Notes: generated by a model from the sequence alone, not told the origin. 64,000 nucleotides of DNA from Mycobacterium sp. 852014-52450_SCH5900713 (GCF_001667075.1 NZ_LZIL01000078.1:62001-126000); one strand, 5' to 3'; counted from the stretch's first letter, positions 7,773-16,317 are shown. Program-made: numbers and translations.

Positions 7773-9068
7773 TCACTGGGATGCCGTGAAGCGGTCGTAC
7801 GTGCGGCGCAGGGCGCCGCGGTCGACGGAGTGCAGCGCCCGGGTGAGGACTTCGAACACGTCGACGTGCCCGACGGTGGGATCCGCCGTCTCGCCACGCG
7901 TGTATTGCCACGGCATGGACCGGCCGCGCCGCAGCACTTCGCCGAGGTACCACACGGCGCCATCGACGAACGGTTCATTCCGCTCTTCGTTCAGGAGCTG
8001 CTCGGGTGTCGAGGCCTTCTGAATGACAAGCTCTTCCAACGCGTCTAACGACTCCGGCGAGAAGTCCCACACGGCATCGCCGCCGTAATGACCTGCCCAG
8101 ACCGGGAATTGGGCCCCCCGCTCGGCAAGCCAGCATCTCAGGTATTCCTCATCCGAAAACCGCTGGGTGACTTGCCTTTTAGCGCTGAAGCGGCGCTTTC
8201 CAGCTTCTTCGACCCGGTCGCGTAACTCGGCCACCCATCGGTGGTCCTCGGCGCGGTCGCGCCACTTCGCCAGCTCCTCCCTGGCCGCGACGGTGACCGG
8301 ATTGTCTTCGCCGAAGACTCGTGCTTCGTCGAAGACCAGTGCCTGCCAGGTAGCCACCTTGTCCCCGTAGTCCATGGGTTCTGGCTCCCACAGTGCGATG
8401 GTGTGCCGCGCGATCAGCGTGTGGCGGTGGTCGTCGCCCAGCTTTTCGCGCATCACCTCGACCAGCGACTCGAGCTCAGCCACGGCGCCGGCGCCGTCCA
8501 CCGATTCGCCGTGCCATTGCGCCAGCGACAACCGCATTCCCAACGTGTCCTCGTGGTCGTCGCCGAGCACCCTTCGCCGGGCGGCAAGGACGCGCTCGCC
8601 CTCGGCGACGGCACCCGGGTAGTCACCAAGCTCCTTGCGCTTGTGCGCCACGCGGTCCATGGACGTCAGCACGGTGGGGTGCTCGGCGCCCAGGACGCGT
8701 TCTTCGTCGGCCAGCAGCTGTGACCATTCGGCCAACGCGGCCCGCGCTTCCTGCTGGGGCCGGTCCGCGAACATGTGGCGCGCCGTCAACGTGGTGATGT
8801 GATCCCAACCGAGCACCTCCTCGAACTCGGGTACCAGCTGCTCGAGCACGGCGTAGGCCCCGGCCTGGTCTCCCATTTGGAGCTGCAGGTGTACCAGCGC
8901 AAGCTTCATGTCCAAGACGTTGGGGTGCCGTTCCCCCAGGATCGGGCGGCAGACCGCGACCAGCTCGTTCATGAGTGGCAACGCCCCGGCGAAGTCGGCC
9001 GCGGCGATGCGCTCCGAGATGAGCCGGGTCAAGGCGGCGAGCGGCCCAGGCAGTTCCGGCTGCGTCAT
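7773..9068 (-). CDS. Tetratricopeptide (kinesin-light-chain-type) repeat protein
   Basis: A 431-residue protein built of about six 42-residue TPR units of the kinesin-light-chain type between residues 10 and 270. The recurring cores are ILGERHPNVLDMKLAL, VLGAEHPTVLTSMDRV, VLGDDHEDTLGMRLSL and KLGDDHRHTLIARHTI. The C-terminal 150 residues (from RFSAKRQVTQRF) are not TPR and include Trp-rich YLRCWLAERGAQF and WAGHYGGDAVWDF. In other actinobacteria such repeats commonly sit on STAND/NB-ARC ATPases, but no nucleotide-binding domain is present here. It is likely a protein-protein interaction scaffold. It leads a probable two-gene unit with the NUDIX hydrolase and is divergent from the potassium-channel gene. 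Confidence 0.82.
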   Translation of the reverse strand: MTQPELPGPLAALTRLISERIAAADFAGALPLMNELVAVCRPILGERHPNVLDMKLALVHLQLQMGDQAGAYAVLEQLVPEFEEVLGWDHITTLTARHMFADRPQQEARAALAEWSQLLADEERVLGAEHPTVLTSMDRVAHKRKELGDYPGAVAEGERVLAARRRVLGDDHEDTLGMRLSLAQWHGESVDGAGAVAELESLVEVMREKLGDDHRHTLIARHTIALWEPEPMDYGDKVATWQALVFDEARVFGEDNPVTVAAREELAKWRDRAEDHRWVAELRDRVEEAGKRRFSAKRQVTQRFSDEEYLRCWLAERGAQFPVWAGHYGGDAVWDFSPESLDALEELVIQKASTPEQLLNEERNEPFVDGAVWYLGEVLRRGRSMPWQYTRGETADPTVGHVDVFEVLTRALHSVDRGALRRTYDRFTASQ

Positions 9069-9143
9069 ACCGCTATCGAATCTCTCCTGCGGCCCCGTGG
9101 CAATTCACTCTGCGGCCGGTGTCGCGCTGGCAGAATCGGCACG

Positions 9144-9221
9144 GTGCCCGATAGTCATAGGAACAAAACTCCAACGTCAGCAGAGGTGGGGGTCATGCCG
9201 GACGACCCGGGGCGTGCCTGA
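9144..9221 (+). CDS. Possible 25-residue leader peptide upstream of the potassium channel
   Basis: A GTG-initiated frame encodes 25 residues (MPDSHRNKTP...DDPGRA) and stops with TGA at 9219-9221. This is two bases before the ATG of the channel gene (TGACCATG), a spacing compatible with translational coupling. An in-frame ATG at 9195 follows GAGGTGGGGGTC and could be used instead. There is no family match I recognise, and the frame may be fortuitous. Confidence 0.25.
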   Translation: MPDSHRNKTPTSAEVGVMPDDPGRA

Positions 9222-9223
9222 CC

Positions 9224-10939
9224 ATGCGCGGGCACATCATCGTCAGTGGTGACGACGCGCTGGCGACCACGATCGTCGAGGAGCTCAACAACGCCGGTGT
9301 ACACATCGTCAAGCTCCAAACCGCCGGCGAGCTCGACACCGCCGGTGTGACCCGTGCTCGCGCCGTGATTTGCGTCGGTGACGACGACGCGACCAACCTC
9401 GAAATCGCACTGCTGGCAAGGAAAGCCAACCCCCGGGTGCGCGTGGTGGCACGGCTGGGCAACGATGTGCTGCGGACGGCGATGGCGGCCGACAAGCGTC
9501 CCGGCGCGATCCTGGACGTCGCCGACCTCTCCGCGCCCTCGGTCGTCGAGGCGTGTCTGGCGCACACCGTGCACCCCTTTGAGGCGGCGGGCATCGAATT
9601 CGTCGTCTCCGGCGCCGAGGCACCGTATAGCGCGACGCTGCGCGAAATCTACGGTGACCTGGCACCGGTGGCGGTGATCCACGGCGAGAACTGCGCCACC
9701 CCGGGCGAGGTGGTGTCCTGTCCAGGCCGTGATCTGTCGGTGCACGCCGGCGACTGGACCGCGATGATCGGCACCGCCGAGGAATTGGCCGAACGCGGCA
9801 TCAAGGTCCCGCGGCCGACCGTGACGCGCTATCGCCTGCCCCGGCTGCGGCGGATCCTCGACAGTGCGCGCGCGCTGCGCGACGACGTCAACCCGATGTT
9901 TGCCCGAGCGTTGCTGGCCGCGGCATGCCTACTGGTCGGGTCGACGGTAATCCTGCGGTTCAGCTACCAGCCGGGTCCGAAGATGACCTGGCTCGACGCG
10001 CTGTATTTCAGTACCGAGACGATCGCGACGGTCGGTTACGGCGATTTCAGCTTCCTCCATCAGCCGACCTGGCTGCGGCTGTTCAGCATCATGCTGATGT
10101 TCGCCGGCGTAACAACCACCGCGCTCCTCGTCGCTTTCGTCGCGGACCTGCTGATATCGCGGCGCTTCGCCCACTCCGTCGGCCGCCGCCGGGCGCGCCA
10201 TCTGCGCAATCACGTCATCGTCGTCGGGCTCGGTTCGTTCGGTAGCCGCGTCGTCGCCGACCTGAGGTCAGCGGGATACGACGTCGCCGTGATCGAGCGG
10301 GACGAAAACAACCGCTTCCTGTCGGCGGCGGCCGACCTCGACGTACCGGTGATCTTCGGGGACGCGACGCTGCGCCAGACGCTGGAGGCCGCCCGCGTCG
10401 AGCACGCCCGCGCGGTGGCGGTGCTGACCCAGGACGACATGGTGAACATCGAGACCGGGATCGTGCTGCGCGAGATGCTGGGCCCCCGGGTGAAGCCCGA
10501 AGTCGTGCGCACCGACGTTCCCCTGGTGCTGCGCGTGTACGACCGCGCGTTGGGTGCCGCGGTGGCGCAGCGATTCGGATTCGAAAACGTCCGGTCCACC
10601 GTCGAACTGGCCGCACCATGGTTCATCGGCGCCGCAATGGGCCTGCAAGTGCTGGGCACATTTTCCGTCGGGCAGCGCTCGTTCATGATCGGTGGAATGC
10701 ATGTGGCGCCAGGCAGCGAGCTCGACGGGCTGAAGATGTTCGAACTGTCCACCCAGACCCGGGTCATAGCGATCACCCGCCAGGACGCGCCCGTCGAGCT
10801 GCACCCGCGGCGGGACGCCTGGCTTCGTGGCGGCGACACCGTCTACCTGGTCGGCCCGTATCGCGAGTTGTTGGCGACGCTGCGCAAGGGACAGCCGCCG
10901 CAGCAGCCAGCCGCGGGCGACGAGCGCGCGTCGGCCTAG
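9224..10939 (+). CDS. Two-TM potassium channel with RCK (TrkA-N/TrkA-C) domains on both sides of the pore
   Basis: A 571-residue inner-membrane K+ channel. Residues 1-200 form a first RCK/TrkA-N-like Rossmann domain with a degenerate nucleotide loop (VSGDDALA). TM1 spans about 226-245. The pore helix leads into the selectivity filter TVGYGD (269-274), and TM2 spans about 284-310. A second, canonical TrkA-N domain starts at VIVVGLGSFGSRVV (331-344, GxGxxG), with the acidic IERDE at the end of strand 2. A TrkA-C-like domain ends the protein. RCK domains bind ions or nucleotides and gate the pore. The ATG lies just after a possible leader peptide. The stop codon TAG (10937-10939) shares its last base with the first unit of the 55-bp repeat array. 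The trigger ligand is unknown. Confidence 0.9.
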   Translation: MRGHIIVSGDDALATTIVEELNNAGVHIVKLQTAGELDTAGVTRARAVICVGDDDATNLEIALLARKANPRVRVVARLGNDVLRTAMAADKRPGAILDVADLSAPSVVEACLAHTVHPFEAAGIEFVVSGAEAPYSATLREIYGDLAPVAVIHGENCATPGEVVSCPGRDLSVHAGDWTAMIGTAEELAERGIKVPRPTVTRYRLPRLRRILDSARALRDDVNPMFARALLAAACLLVGSTVILRFSYQPGPKMTWLDALYFSTETIATVGYGDFSFLHQPTWLRLFSIMLMFAGVTTTALLVAFVADLLISRRFAHSVGRRRARHLRNHVIVVGLGSFGSRVVADLRSAGYDVAVIERDENNRFLSAAADLDVPVIFGDATLRQTLEAARVEHARAVAVLTQDDMVNIETGIVLREMLGPRVKPEVVRTDVPLVLRVYDRALGAAVAQRFGFENVRSTVELAAPWFIGAAMGLQVLGTFSVGQRSFMIGGMHVAPGSELDGLKMFELSTQTRVIAITRQDAPVELHPRRDAWLRGGDTVYLVGPYRELLATLRKGQPPQQPAAGDERASA

Positions 10940-11213
10940 TGGCGATCGCAAGCGCGGCGCAGCCGGGCGCGGCGGGTCGCCACCATCGGGCCAGTGGCGA
11001 TCGCAAGCGCGGCGTAGCCGGGCACAGCGGGTCGCCACCATCGGGCCAGTGGCGATCGCAAGCGCGGCGCAGCCGGGCACAGCGGGTCGCCACCATCGGG
11101 CCAGTGGCGATCGCAAGCGCGGCGCAGCCGGGCGCAGCGGGTCGCCACCATCGGGCCAGTGGCGATCGCAAGCGCGGCGTAGCCGGGCACAGCGGGTCGC
11201 CACCATCGGGCTA
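10939..11213. repeat. Five tandem 55-bp hairpin repeats filling a convergent intergenic region
   Basis: Five head-to-tail units of exactly 55 bp begin at 10939, 10994, 11049, 11104 and 11159. They differ at only a few positions (for example GCGCAGCC versus GCGTAGCC, and GGGCGC versus GGGCAC). Each begins GTGGCGATCGCAAGC and contains TCGCCACCATCGGGCC near its end, so GTGGCGA can pair with TCGCCAC over a G+C-rich loop. The array starts on the last base of the channel gene's TAG and ends on the CTA that is the complement of the oxidoreductase gene's TAG. The whole gap between the two convergent stops is therefore repeat. Related units occur at 39571-39615 and 57188-57301. Copy number is likely to vary between strains, and a bidirectional terminator role is plausible. 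Confidence 0.95.
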
Positions 11214-12101
11214 GAGCCGGCCGGCCACGTCCGCCGCACGGCTCAGTTGGTCGACGTCCACGCTCGTCGGGATGAGCTGTACCTCGTCGGTGCCTATGTC
11301 CTCGAACTTGCGCAGCACCGCCAGCAGCTCGTCCTCGGAACCGGCCCATCCGGTCGTCGGCGCCATGGCGTCGACGTACTCCGCCGGTATCCAGTTCATG
11401 TAGCGCCGCAGGTGGCGATGCACTTGGGCCCGGGCCTGCTCCGGCGATCCGAACGCGAACCAGAACGACGTCACCAGGTGGGGTTTCCCCTTGCCCGCCT
11501 GCCCCCACGCTTCGCGCGCGACGTCGAACAGCTCGTTCTGCTTGGCGACGTCCAGGTCCAGCGTGGTCCCGGCCAGTCCAGCGGCCCAGGACGCGGCGCT
11601 GCGGATGGTCTTGGGGCCGATGCTCCCGACGAACAGCGGCGGGCCGCCGGGCTGCACCGGCGCCGGCCCCACTGGCAGGACGGACTCCGTGAGCTTTTCG
11701 CCGGCCCACACCCGCTTCATCACGGCGACGCGGTCGGCCATCTCGCGCATGGTCTGCGTCGCCGGATCGGCGCCGACGGCGTGGTAGTCCTCGTGCCTGC
11801 CGCCCACGCCGATGCCCACGCTCAGCCGCCCGCCGCACAGCATGTCGCCGGTCGCCAGGCCCTTGGCCAGCATGACGGGGTCGTGCAGCTGCGGCACGAT
11901 CACGGTCGTCAGCAGCCGCACCCGGGTCGTCCACGCCGCCAGCGCGCCCAGCAAAGTCAGATTGTCGGGGTTGTCGAACGCGATGCGCTCGCCCCAGCAC
12001 AGCGACGAGAACGGGCCGGCGTCGATCGCGCGCGCCCAATTCTCCAAAACTCCCGCGTCCAAGTCCGGCTCCATCACCGGTAGCGTCATCGCAATCCGCA
12101 C
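11211..12101 (-). CDS. LLM-class (luciferase-like), probably F420-dependent oxidoreductase
   Basis: A 296-residue TIM-barrel oxidoreductase of the bacterial-luciferase superfamily, which in mycobacteria usually uses coenzyme F420. Typical elements are RVRLLTTVIVPQLHDPVMLAK, the GGRLSVGIGVGGRHEDY motif and a later PPLFVGSIGPKTI, all in the family's normal order. The frame is open upstream to 12206, but that part would overlap the divergent VOC gene. I chose the GTG at 12101 (MRIAMTLPVMEP); the ATG at 12089 is also possible. Its stop codon is the last three bases of the 55-bp repeat array. No substrate is predictable, and FMN use cannot be excluded. Confidence 0.85.
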   Translation of the reverse strand: MRIAMTLPVMEPDLDAGVLENWARAIDAGPFSSLCWGERIAFDNPDNLTLLGALAAWTTRVRLLTTVIVPQLHDPVMLAKGLATGDMLCGGRLSVGIGVGGRHEDYHAVGADPATQTMREMADRVAVMKRVWAGEKLTESVLPVGPAPVQPGGPPLFVGSIGPKTIRSAASWAAGLAGTTLDLDVAKQNELFDVAREAWGQAGKGKPHLVTSFWFAFGSPEQARAQVHRHLRRYMNWIPAEYVDAMAPTTGWAGSEDELLAVLRKFEDIGTDEVQLIPTSVDVDQLSRAADVAGRL

Positions 12102-12150
12102 GACGGCGATTCTGGCATGACCGTCAACATCCGGGCGTACAAGTGGCAGC

Positions 12151-12573
12151 ATGGAACAGATGGGTTTCACCAGCAGTTCCATCGCGCACGTCCGCCTCAC
12201 CGTCACCGATATTGAGCGATCCCGGCAGTTTTACGAGAGCGTGTTCGGTTGGCCGGTGCTACTGGAGGTGCCCGACAACGCCGACGAGGCCACCCGCAGC
12301 CAGTTGAGCTTCTTGTTCGGTGGCGTCATCTACGACCTCGGCGGCACGCTGCTGGGACTGCGCCCGGTTGCAACCGATCGCTTTGACGAGGATCGCGCCG
12401 GGCTCGACCACATCGCGTTCCGGGTCGGCAGCAAGGATGAATTGGACTCCGCCGCAGCGCATCTCGATGAGCTCAGCGTTGCGCACGAGCCCGTGAAAGA
12501 CATCGGACCGTCGTACATCCTGCAGTTCCGCGACCCCGACAACATCGCCCTGGAGCTCACGGCACCCAAGTAG
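12151..12573 (+). CDS. VOC-superfamily (glyoxalase/dioxygenase-like) protein, first of a pair
   Basis: A 140-residue single-copy VOC fold composed of two beta-alpha-beta-beta-beta modules. The first module is AHVRLTVTDIERSRQFYESVFGW. The second begins GLDHIAFRVGSKDELDSAAAHL and ends ILQFRDPDNIALELTAP. The metal-ligand positions usual for glyoxalases appear as His14 (AHVRL), His in LDHIAF and Glu in IALEL. Members isomerise, open or bind small molecules, including antibiotics and aromatic diols, and sequence alone does not discriminate. It is followed 9 bp later by a second VOC gene, so the pair is probably an operon. It is divergent from the luciferase-like oxidoreductase. Confidence 0.85.
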   Translation: MEQMGFTSSSIAHVRLTVTDIERSRQFYESVFGWPVLLEVPDNADEATRSQLSFLFGGVIYDLGGTLLGLRPVATDRFDEDRAGLDHIAFRVGSKDELDSAAAHLDELSVAHEPVKDIGPSYILQFRDPDNIALELTAPK

Positions 12574-12582
12574 GAGGAGGCC

Positions 12583-12972
12583 ATGTCCATCAGTTTCAAC
12601 CACACGATCGTCGCCGCCCGGGACAAGCGCGAGTCCGCCGAGTTCCTCACCGAACTGTTTGGGCTGCCCAGCCCAAAGCCGTTCGGCCACTTCATGGTTG
12701 TCGAACTCGAGCACGGCGCCACTTTGGACTATGCGGATGCTTCCGACGGCGGGAACATCCCGCGGCAGCACTATGCCTTCCTGGTGTCCGAAGAGGAATT
12801 CGACACGATCTACGGCAAGATCTCCTCGCGCGGCATGGAGCACTGGGCTGACCCGGGCGCCAATCGGCCGGGCGAGATCAACCACAGGGACGGCGGGCGC
12901 GGCGTGTACTTCCTCGATCCGTCCGGACACGCCATGGAGGTTCTCACCCGCCCGTACGGGTCGGGGGGCTGA
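12583..12972 (+). CDS. VOC-superfamily protein, second of a pair
   Basis: A 129-residue VOC protein. Visible elements are FNHTIVAARDKRESAEFLTELFGL at the N-terminus, HYAFLVSEEEFDTIYGKI in the middle, and GRGVYFLDPSGHAMEVLTRPYG at the end. The metal-ligand positions are His7, His66 and Glu121. A very strong ribosome-binding site, AGGAGG, lies 6 nt before the ATG. It is likely co-transcribed with the preceding VOC gene. The two share a fold but little sequence, so they are unlikely to be a recent duplication and may act on different substrates or as a heteromer. Confidence 0.87.
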   Translation: MSISFNHTIVAARDKRESAEFLTELFGLPSPKPFGHFMVVELEHGATLDYADASDGGNIPRQHYAFLVSEEEFDTIYGKISSRGMEHWADPGANRPGEINHRDGGRGVYFLDPSGHAMEVLTRPYGSGG

Positions 12973-12993
12973 CGCTCCGGCGGGCGGCGGCGC

Positions 12994-13479
12994 CTACTCG
13001 CCGGCGTGCGGTGTGCCGTGCCGAACGCTCTCCTGTGCCCGATAGTCGTGGGCGAACTGCGCGACGTGCCCGGGCAGGGCATTGGCGGCGACGTCGGCTA
13101 GGGTTGTCTCCTCGAGCACCGACCGCATGCTGGCACGCAACGCCCGCCAGACGTCGGTGAGCGCCGCGGTCGGACCGGAGTAGGGCAGGTCCCCTAGCCC
13201 GATGTCGCGCACGCTCGCCAGCGGGCCGTCGATACAGCGCAATACGTCGGCGATGCTGATCTCGTCTCCGGGACGGGCCAGTTCATAGCCGCCTTCGCGG
13301 CCCCGATGGCTTTTCACCAGCCGGTCGGTGCGCAGGTTGGTCAGGATGTCGACGAGGAATTGCGGCGGTATGCCCTGCGCTTGGGCCAAGTCGTCGGTTT
13401 TCACCAATGTCCCGCTGGGGACCGTGGCGAGCTGGACCATGGCCCGCACCGCGTACTCCGCCTTCGCCGACATGCGCAC
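12994..13479 (-). CDS. Rrf2-family transcriptional regulator (Rv1287-like) next to the sulfate-assimilation genes
   Basis: A 161-residue winged-helix regulator. The Rrf2 signature is complete: MSAKAEYAVRAMVQLA at the N-terminus, LAQAQGIPPQFLVDILTNL as the recognition region, and SHRGREGGYELARPGDEISIADVLRCIDG as the wing. Fe-S members such as IscR and NsrR carry three cysteines in the following loop. Here only the Cys in RCIDG is present, so an Fe-S cluster is unlikely and a CymR-like cysteine-metabolism sensor is a better analogy. I chose the GTG at 13479 because the protein then has the length I recall for Rv1287; the ATG at 13473 would give 159 residues. It follows cysNC on the same strand by 58 bp and may regulate cysDNC, though the sequence does not prove it. 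Confidence 0.87.
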   Translation of the reverse strand: MRMSAKAEYAVRAMVQLATVPSGTLVKTDDLAQAQGIPPQFLVDILTNLRTDRLVKSHRGREGGYELARPGDEISIADVLRCIDGPLASVRDIGLGDLPYSGPTAALTDVWRALRASMRSVLEETTLADVAANALPGHVAQFAHDYRAQESVRHGTPHAGE

Positions 13480-13537
13480 TCTCAGGATTGTGCCACTCGG
13501 CGCGCGGATTGCGGTGCAGCCGGGCTGTGGCGGTGCG

Positions 13538-15388
13538 CTAAGCCCGCGATTCGAGCAGATCGACGATGTTGCGCGCCTGCTCCTCGACGGTACGGTCCGG
13601 CGTAAGCCGCAGGTCGGGGTTGGCCGGCGGCTGATACGGGCTGTCGATGCCGGTGAAGTGCGCGATCTCGCCCGCGCGGGCCTTGGCGTACAGGCCCTTC
13701 GGATCACGCTGCTCGCATTCTTCGATCGGGGTATCGCAGAACACCTCGACGAAGTCGAACCCCGCGGCGGCGTGCACATTACGAGCCATCTCGCGTTGCT
13801 CGGTCAGCGGGCTGATCGCCGGCACCAGCACGACGTTGCCGCAGTCGGCGAGCAACGCGGCCACATGTGCCAGCCGTCGCAGGTTCTCGGCGCGGTCGGC
13901 CATGCTGAAGCCCAGGTCGGCGTTCAAACCGTGTCGCAGGTTGTCGCCGTCGAGAACGTAAGCGGGCGTGCCCTTTTCGAGCAGCATCCGCTCGACCAGC
14001 ATGGCCACCGAGGATTTACCGGAGCCGGACAGGCCGGTGAACCACACCGTCTTGCCCCGCGGCCGGGCTTCGGCGACGGCCGAAGACTTGTGCCGCACGG
14101 TGTTGGGGCTCGCCGTTTGCACCGAGACGTCGCGCAGCACCATGCCCGCGGCCACGGTGCCGTTGGTGTGCGGGTCGATGAGGATGAACGAACCGGTGCT
14201 GGCGTTGCGGGTGTACTCGTCGAGCAGCAGCGGCACCTGGGTACGCACCGAAATGCGGCCAAGCTCGTTGAGCTGCAACGCCGTTGCGGACTTGTCGCGA
14301 TGCAGGGTGTTCACGTCGAGCCGGTAGTCAAGCCCGGTCACCCTCGCGCGCGTGGTACGGGTGGTGTGCTTGATGACGTAGTCGCGGCCGGGCTCCAGCG
14401 CGGCGCCGTCGGCCATCCAGCAGACGGTCGCATCGAATTCCTGCGTGACCCGGGGATGATTGTTGGTGCGGGCGATGAGATCACCGCGCGAGATGTCGAT
14501 CTCGTCGGCCAGGCTCACCGACACGGCCATCGGCGGAAAAGCTTCCTCCACTGGACCATTCGGCCCTTCGATCGCGGTGATGCGGGTGGCCTTCCCGACC
14601 GGCAAAACGACGACTTCGTCTCCCGGACGCATGACCCCGCTGGCCACGGTGCCGGCGTAGCTGCGGTGGTCTTGATGCTCGCGGGTGTGCGGCCGGATGA
14701 CGTACTGGACTGGGAACCGCACGTCGACCAGGTTGCGGTCACCGGCGATGTAGACCTCCTCCAGGTGCGACAGCAGCGCCGGTCCCTCGTACCAGGGCGT
14801 CTGGTCGGATTTGGTCACCACGTTGTCGCCGTGTAGCGCGGAAAGCGGGATGGTGGCCACGTCGTGCACATCCAGGCGTGCGGCGAAGGCGTGGAATTCG
14901 TCCCGGATGGCCTCGAATTTCTCCCTGTCCCAACCGATCAGGTCCATCTTGTTGACGGCGAGAACGATGTGCTGAATGCCGAGCAGCGAGGCCAGGAAGG
15001 CGTGCCGGCGGGACTGCTCCAACAGGCCGTGCCGGGCATCGACGAGCACGATCACCAGCTGGGCGGTCGACGCGCCGGTCACCATGTTGCGGGTGTACTG
15101 GATGTGGCCCGGGGTGTCGGCGATGATGAATTTCCGCTTGGGCGTTGCGAAATAGCGGTAGGCGACGTCGATGGTGATGCCCTGCTCGCGTTCGGCGCGC
15201 AAGCCGTCGGTCACCAGGGCCAGGTCGGTGTAGTCGTGGCCACGATCCTTGGACGTCTGTTCCACCGCCGCCCACTGGTCCTCCATGACGGCCTTGGAGT
15301 CGTAGAGCAGGCGGCCGATCAGCGTGGATTTGCCGTCGTCGACGGAACCCGCGGTGGCGAGGCGAAGCAGCGTGGCGGGTGTGGCCAT
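13538..15388 (-). CDS. cysN: Bifunctional sulfate adenylyltransferase large subunit / adenylylsulfate kinase
   Basis: A 616-residue fusion of CysN and CysC that acts in the cytoplasm. CysN is a GTPase that drives ATP sulfurylase (sulfate to APS), and CysC phosphorylates APS to PAPS. In CysN the GTPase P-loop is GSVDDGKS (14-21), followed by DTPGH (91-95) and NKMD (146-149). The C-terminal kinase begins near residue 445 with Walker A GLSGSGKSS (452-460) and DGDN (480-483). The start at 15388 overlaps the cysD stop by one base (TGATG), so translation is coupled and the two subunits are made together. The fused architecture is the usual one in mycobacteria. PAPS feeds sulfolipid synthesis and APS feeds cysteine synthesis. 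Open sequence upstream of 15388 lies within cysD and is not part of this gene. Confidence 0.97.
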   Translation of the reverse strand: MATPATLLRLATAGSVDDGKSTLIGRLLYDSKAVMEDQWAAVEQTSKDRGHDYTDLALVTDGLRAEREQGITIDVAYRYFATPKRKFIIADTPGHIQYTRNMVTGASTAQLVIVLVDARHGLLEQSRRHAFLASLLGIQHIVLAVNKMDLIGWDREKFEAIRDEFHAFAARLDVHDVATIPLSALHGDNVVTKSDQTPWYEGPALLSHLEEVYIAGDRNLVDVRFPVQYVIRPHTREHQDHRSYAGTVASGVMRPGDEVVVLPVGKATRITAIEGPNGPVEEAFPPMAVSVSLADEIDISRGDLIARTNNHPRVTQEFDATVCWMADGAALEPGRDYVIKHTTRTTRARVTGLDYRLDVNTLHRDKSATALQLNELGRISVRTQVPLLLDEYTRNASTGSFILIDPHTNGTVAAGMVLRDVSVQTASPNTVRHKSSAVAEARPRGKTVWFTGLSGSGKSSVAMLVERMLLEKGTPAYVLDGDNLRHGLNADLGFSMADRAENLRRLAHVAALLADCGNVVLVPAISPLTEQREMARNVHAAAGFDFVEVFCDTPIEECEQRDPKGLYAKARAGEIAHFTGIDSPYQPPANPDLRLTPDRTVEEQARNIVDLLESRA

Positions 15389-16317
15389 CAGAAGTACCCC
15401 TGCCGTTTGCGGTCTTCCATCCCGGCCTCCGAGATTCGGTCGTCGGCCCTGGTCGCGCCGCGTTCGGTCAGCCGGGACACCGCCGTCTCGGCGATGACCT
15501 CTTCCACCGTCGCGGCCTCCGATTCCACGCATCCGGTGCAGGTGACGTCCCCGACGGTGCGGAAGCGCACCGTCGCTTCGAACACCGGCTCGTCGTCGCG
15601 CGGCTGCATGTGCCGGTCGACCGCCAGCAGCATGCCGTCGCGGCGGAACACCTTGCGCCGGTGGGCGTAATAGATCGAGGGCAGCCCGATGTTCTCCGCG
15701 CCGATGTAGGACCAGATGTCGAACTCGGTCCAGTTCGACAGCGGGAAGGCCCGGATGTGTTCGCCCTTGTGGTGCCGGCCGTTGTAGAGGTTCCACAGCT
15801 CGGGCCGCTGGGCCTTCGGGTCCCATTGGCCGAACTCGTCGCGGAAGCTGAACACCCGCTCCTTGGCGCGTGCCTTCTCCTCGTCGCGGCGGGCCCCGCC
15901 GAACGCCGCGTCGAACTTGTTCTCCCGAATGGCGCGCAGCAGCGTCACGGTCTGGATCGGGTTGCGTCCCTGCTTCGGCTCGACGACGCGCCCGGCGTCG
16001 ATGTCCTCCTGGACCGAGGCGACCACCAGGCGCACCCGGTGCTCGGCGACCAGTTCGTCACGGGTGGCGATCACCTCGTCGAAGTTGTGGCCGGTGTCGA
16101 CGTGCATCACGGGGAACGGCAACCGCCCGGGGCGGAACGCTCGCAGCGCCAGGTGCAGCATGACGATGGAGTCCTTGCCCCCCGAGAACAACAGCACGGG
16201 CCGCTCGAACTCGGCGGCCACCTCCCGGATGATGTGGATCGCTTCGGCCTCCAGCGAGCGCAGATGGCTCAACTCGTACTGGCCGGCGGCGGGGGCCGCC
16301 TTCAGATCGCTGGTCAT
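15388..16317 (-). CDS. cysD: Sulfate adenylyltransferase small subunit
   Basis: A 309-residue ATP-sulfurylase catalytic subunit that forms APS from ATP and sulfate with the CysN GTPase. The PP-loop SGGKDS occupies residues 45-50. The family segments GARRDEEKARAKERVFSFRD and WNLYNGRHHKGEHIRAFPLSNWTE are intact, and the C-terminus ends RKRQGYF as is typical. A ribosome-binding site, GAGGAAG, lies just upstream of the ATG. It is the first gene of the cysD-cysNC operon. A good sigma-70-like promoter is visible about 55-85 bp upstream. Sulfur starvation and oxidative stress induce this operon in M. tuberculosis (established). A hotdog thioesterase gene is divergent. Confidence 0.97.
   Translation of the reverse strand: MTSDLKAAPAAGQYELSHLRSLEAEAIHIIREVAAEFERPVLLFSGGKDSIVMLHLALRAFRPGRLPFPVMHVDTGHNFDEVIATRDELVAEHRVRLVVASVQEDIDAGRVVEPKQGRNPIQTVTLLRAIRENKFDAAFGGARRDEEKARAKERVFSFRDEFGQWDPKAQRPELWNLYNGRHHKGEHIRAFPLSNWTEFDIWSYIGAENIGLPSIYYAHRRKVFRRDGMLLAVDRHMQPRDDEPVFEATVRFRTVGDVTCTGCVESEAATVEEVIAETAVSRLTERGATRADDRISEAGMEDRKRQGYF

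Noticed and set aside
7763..7978. N-terminal extension of the NUDIX gene
   Set aside because: It overlaps the TPR gene on the same strand in another frame and has Arg/Ser/Pro shadow composition. The GTG at 7762 starts the real domain.
10827..12083. Frames reading through the 55-bp repeat that give a repetitive peptide (AIASAAQPGAAGRHHRASGD)
   Set aside because: The 55-bp period is not a multiple of three, so the repeats are read in shifting frames. This is an intergenic array, not a repeat protein.
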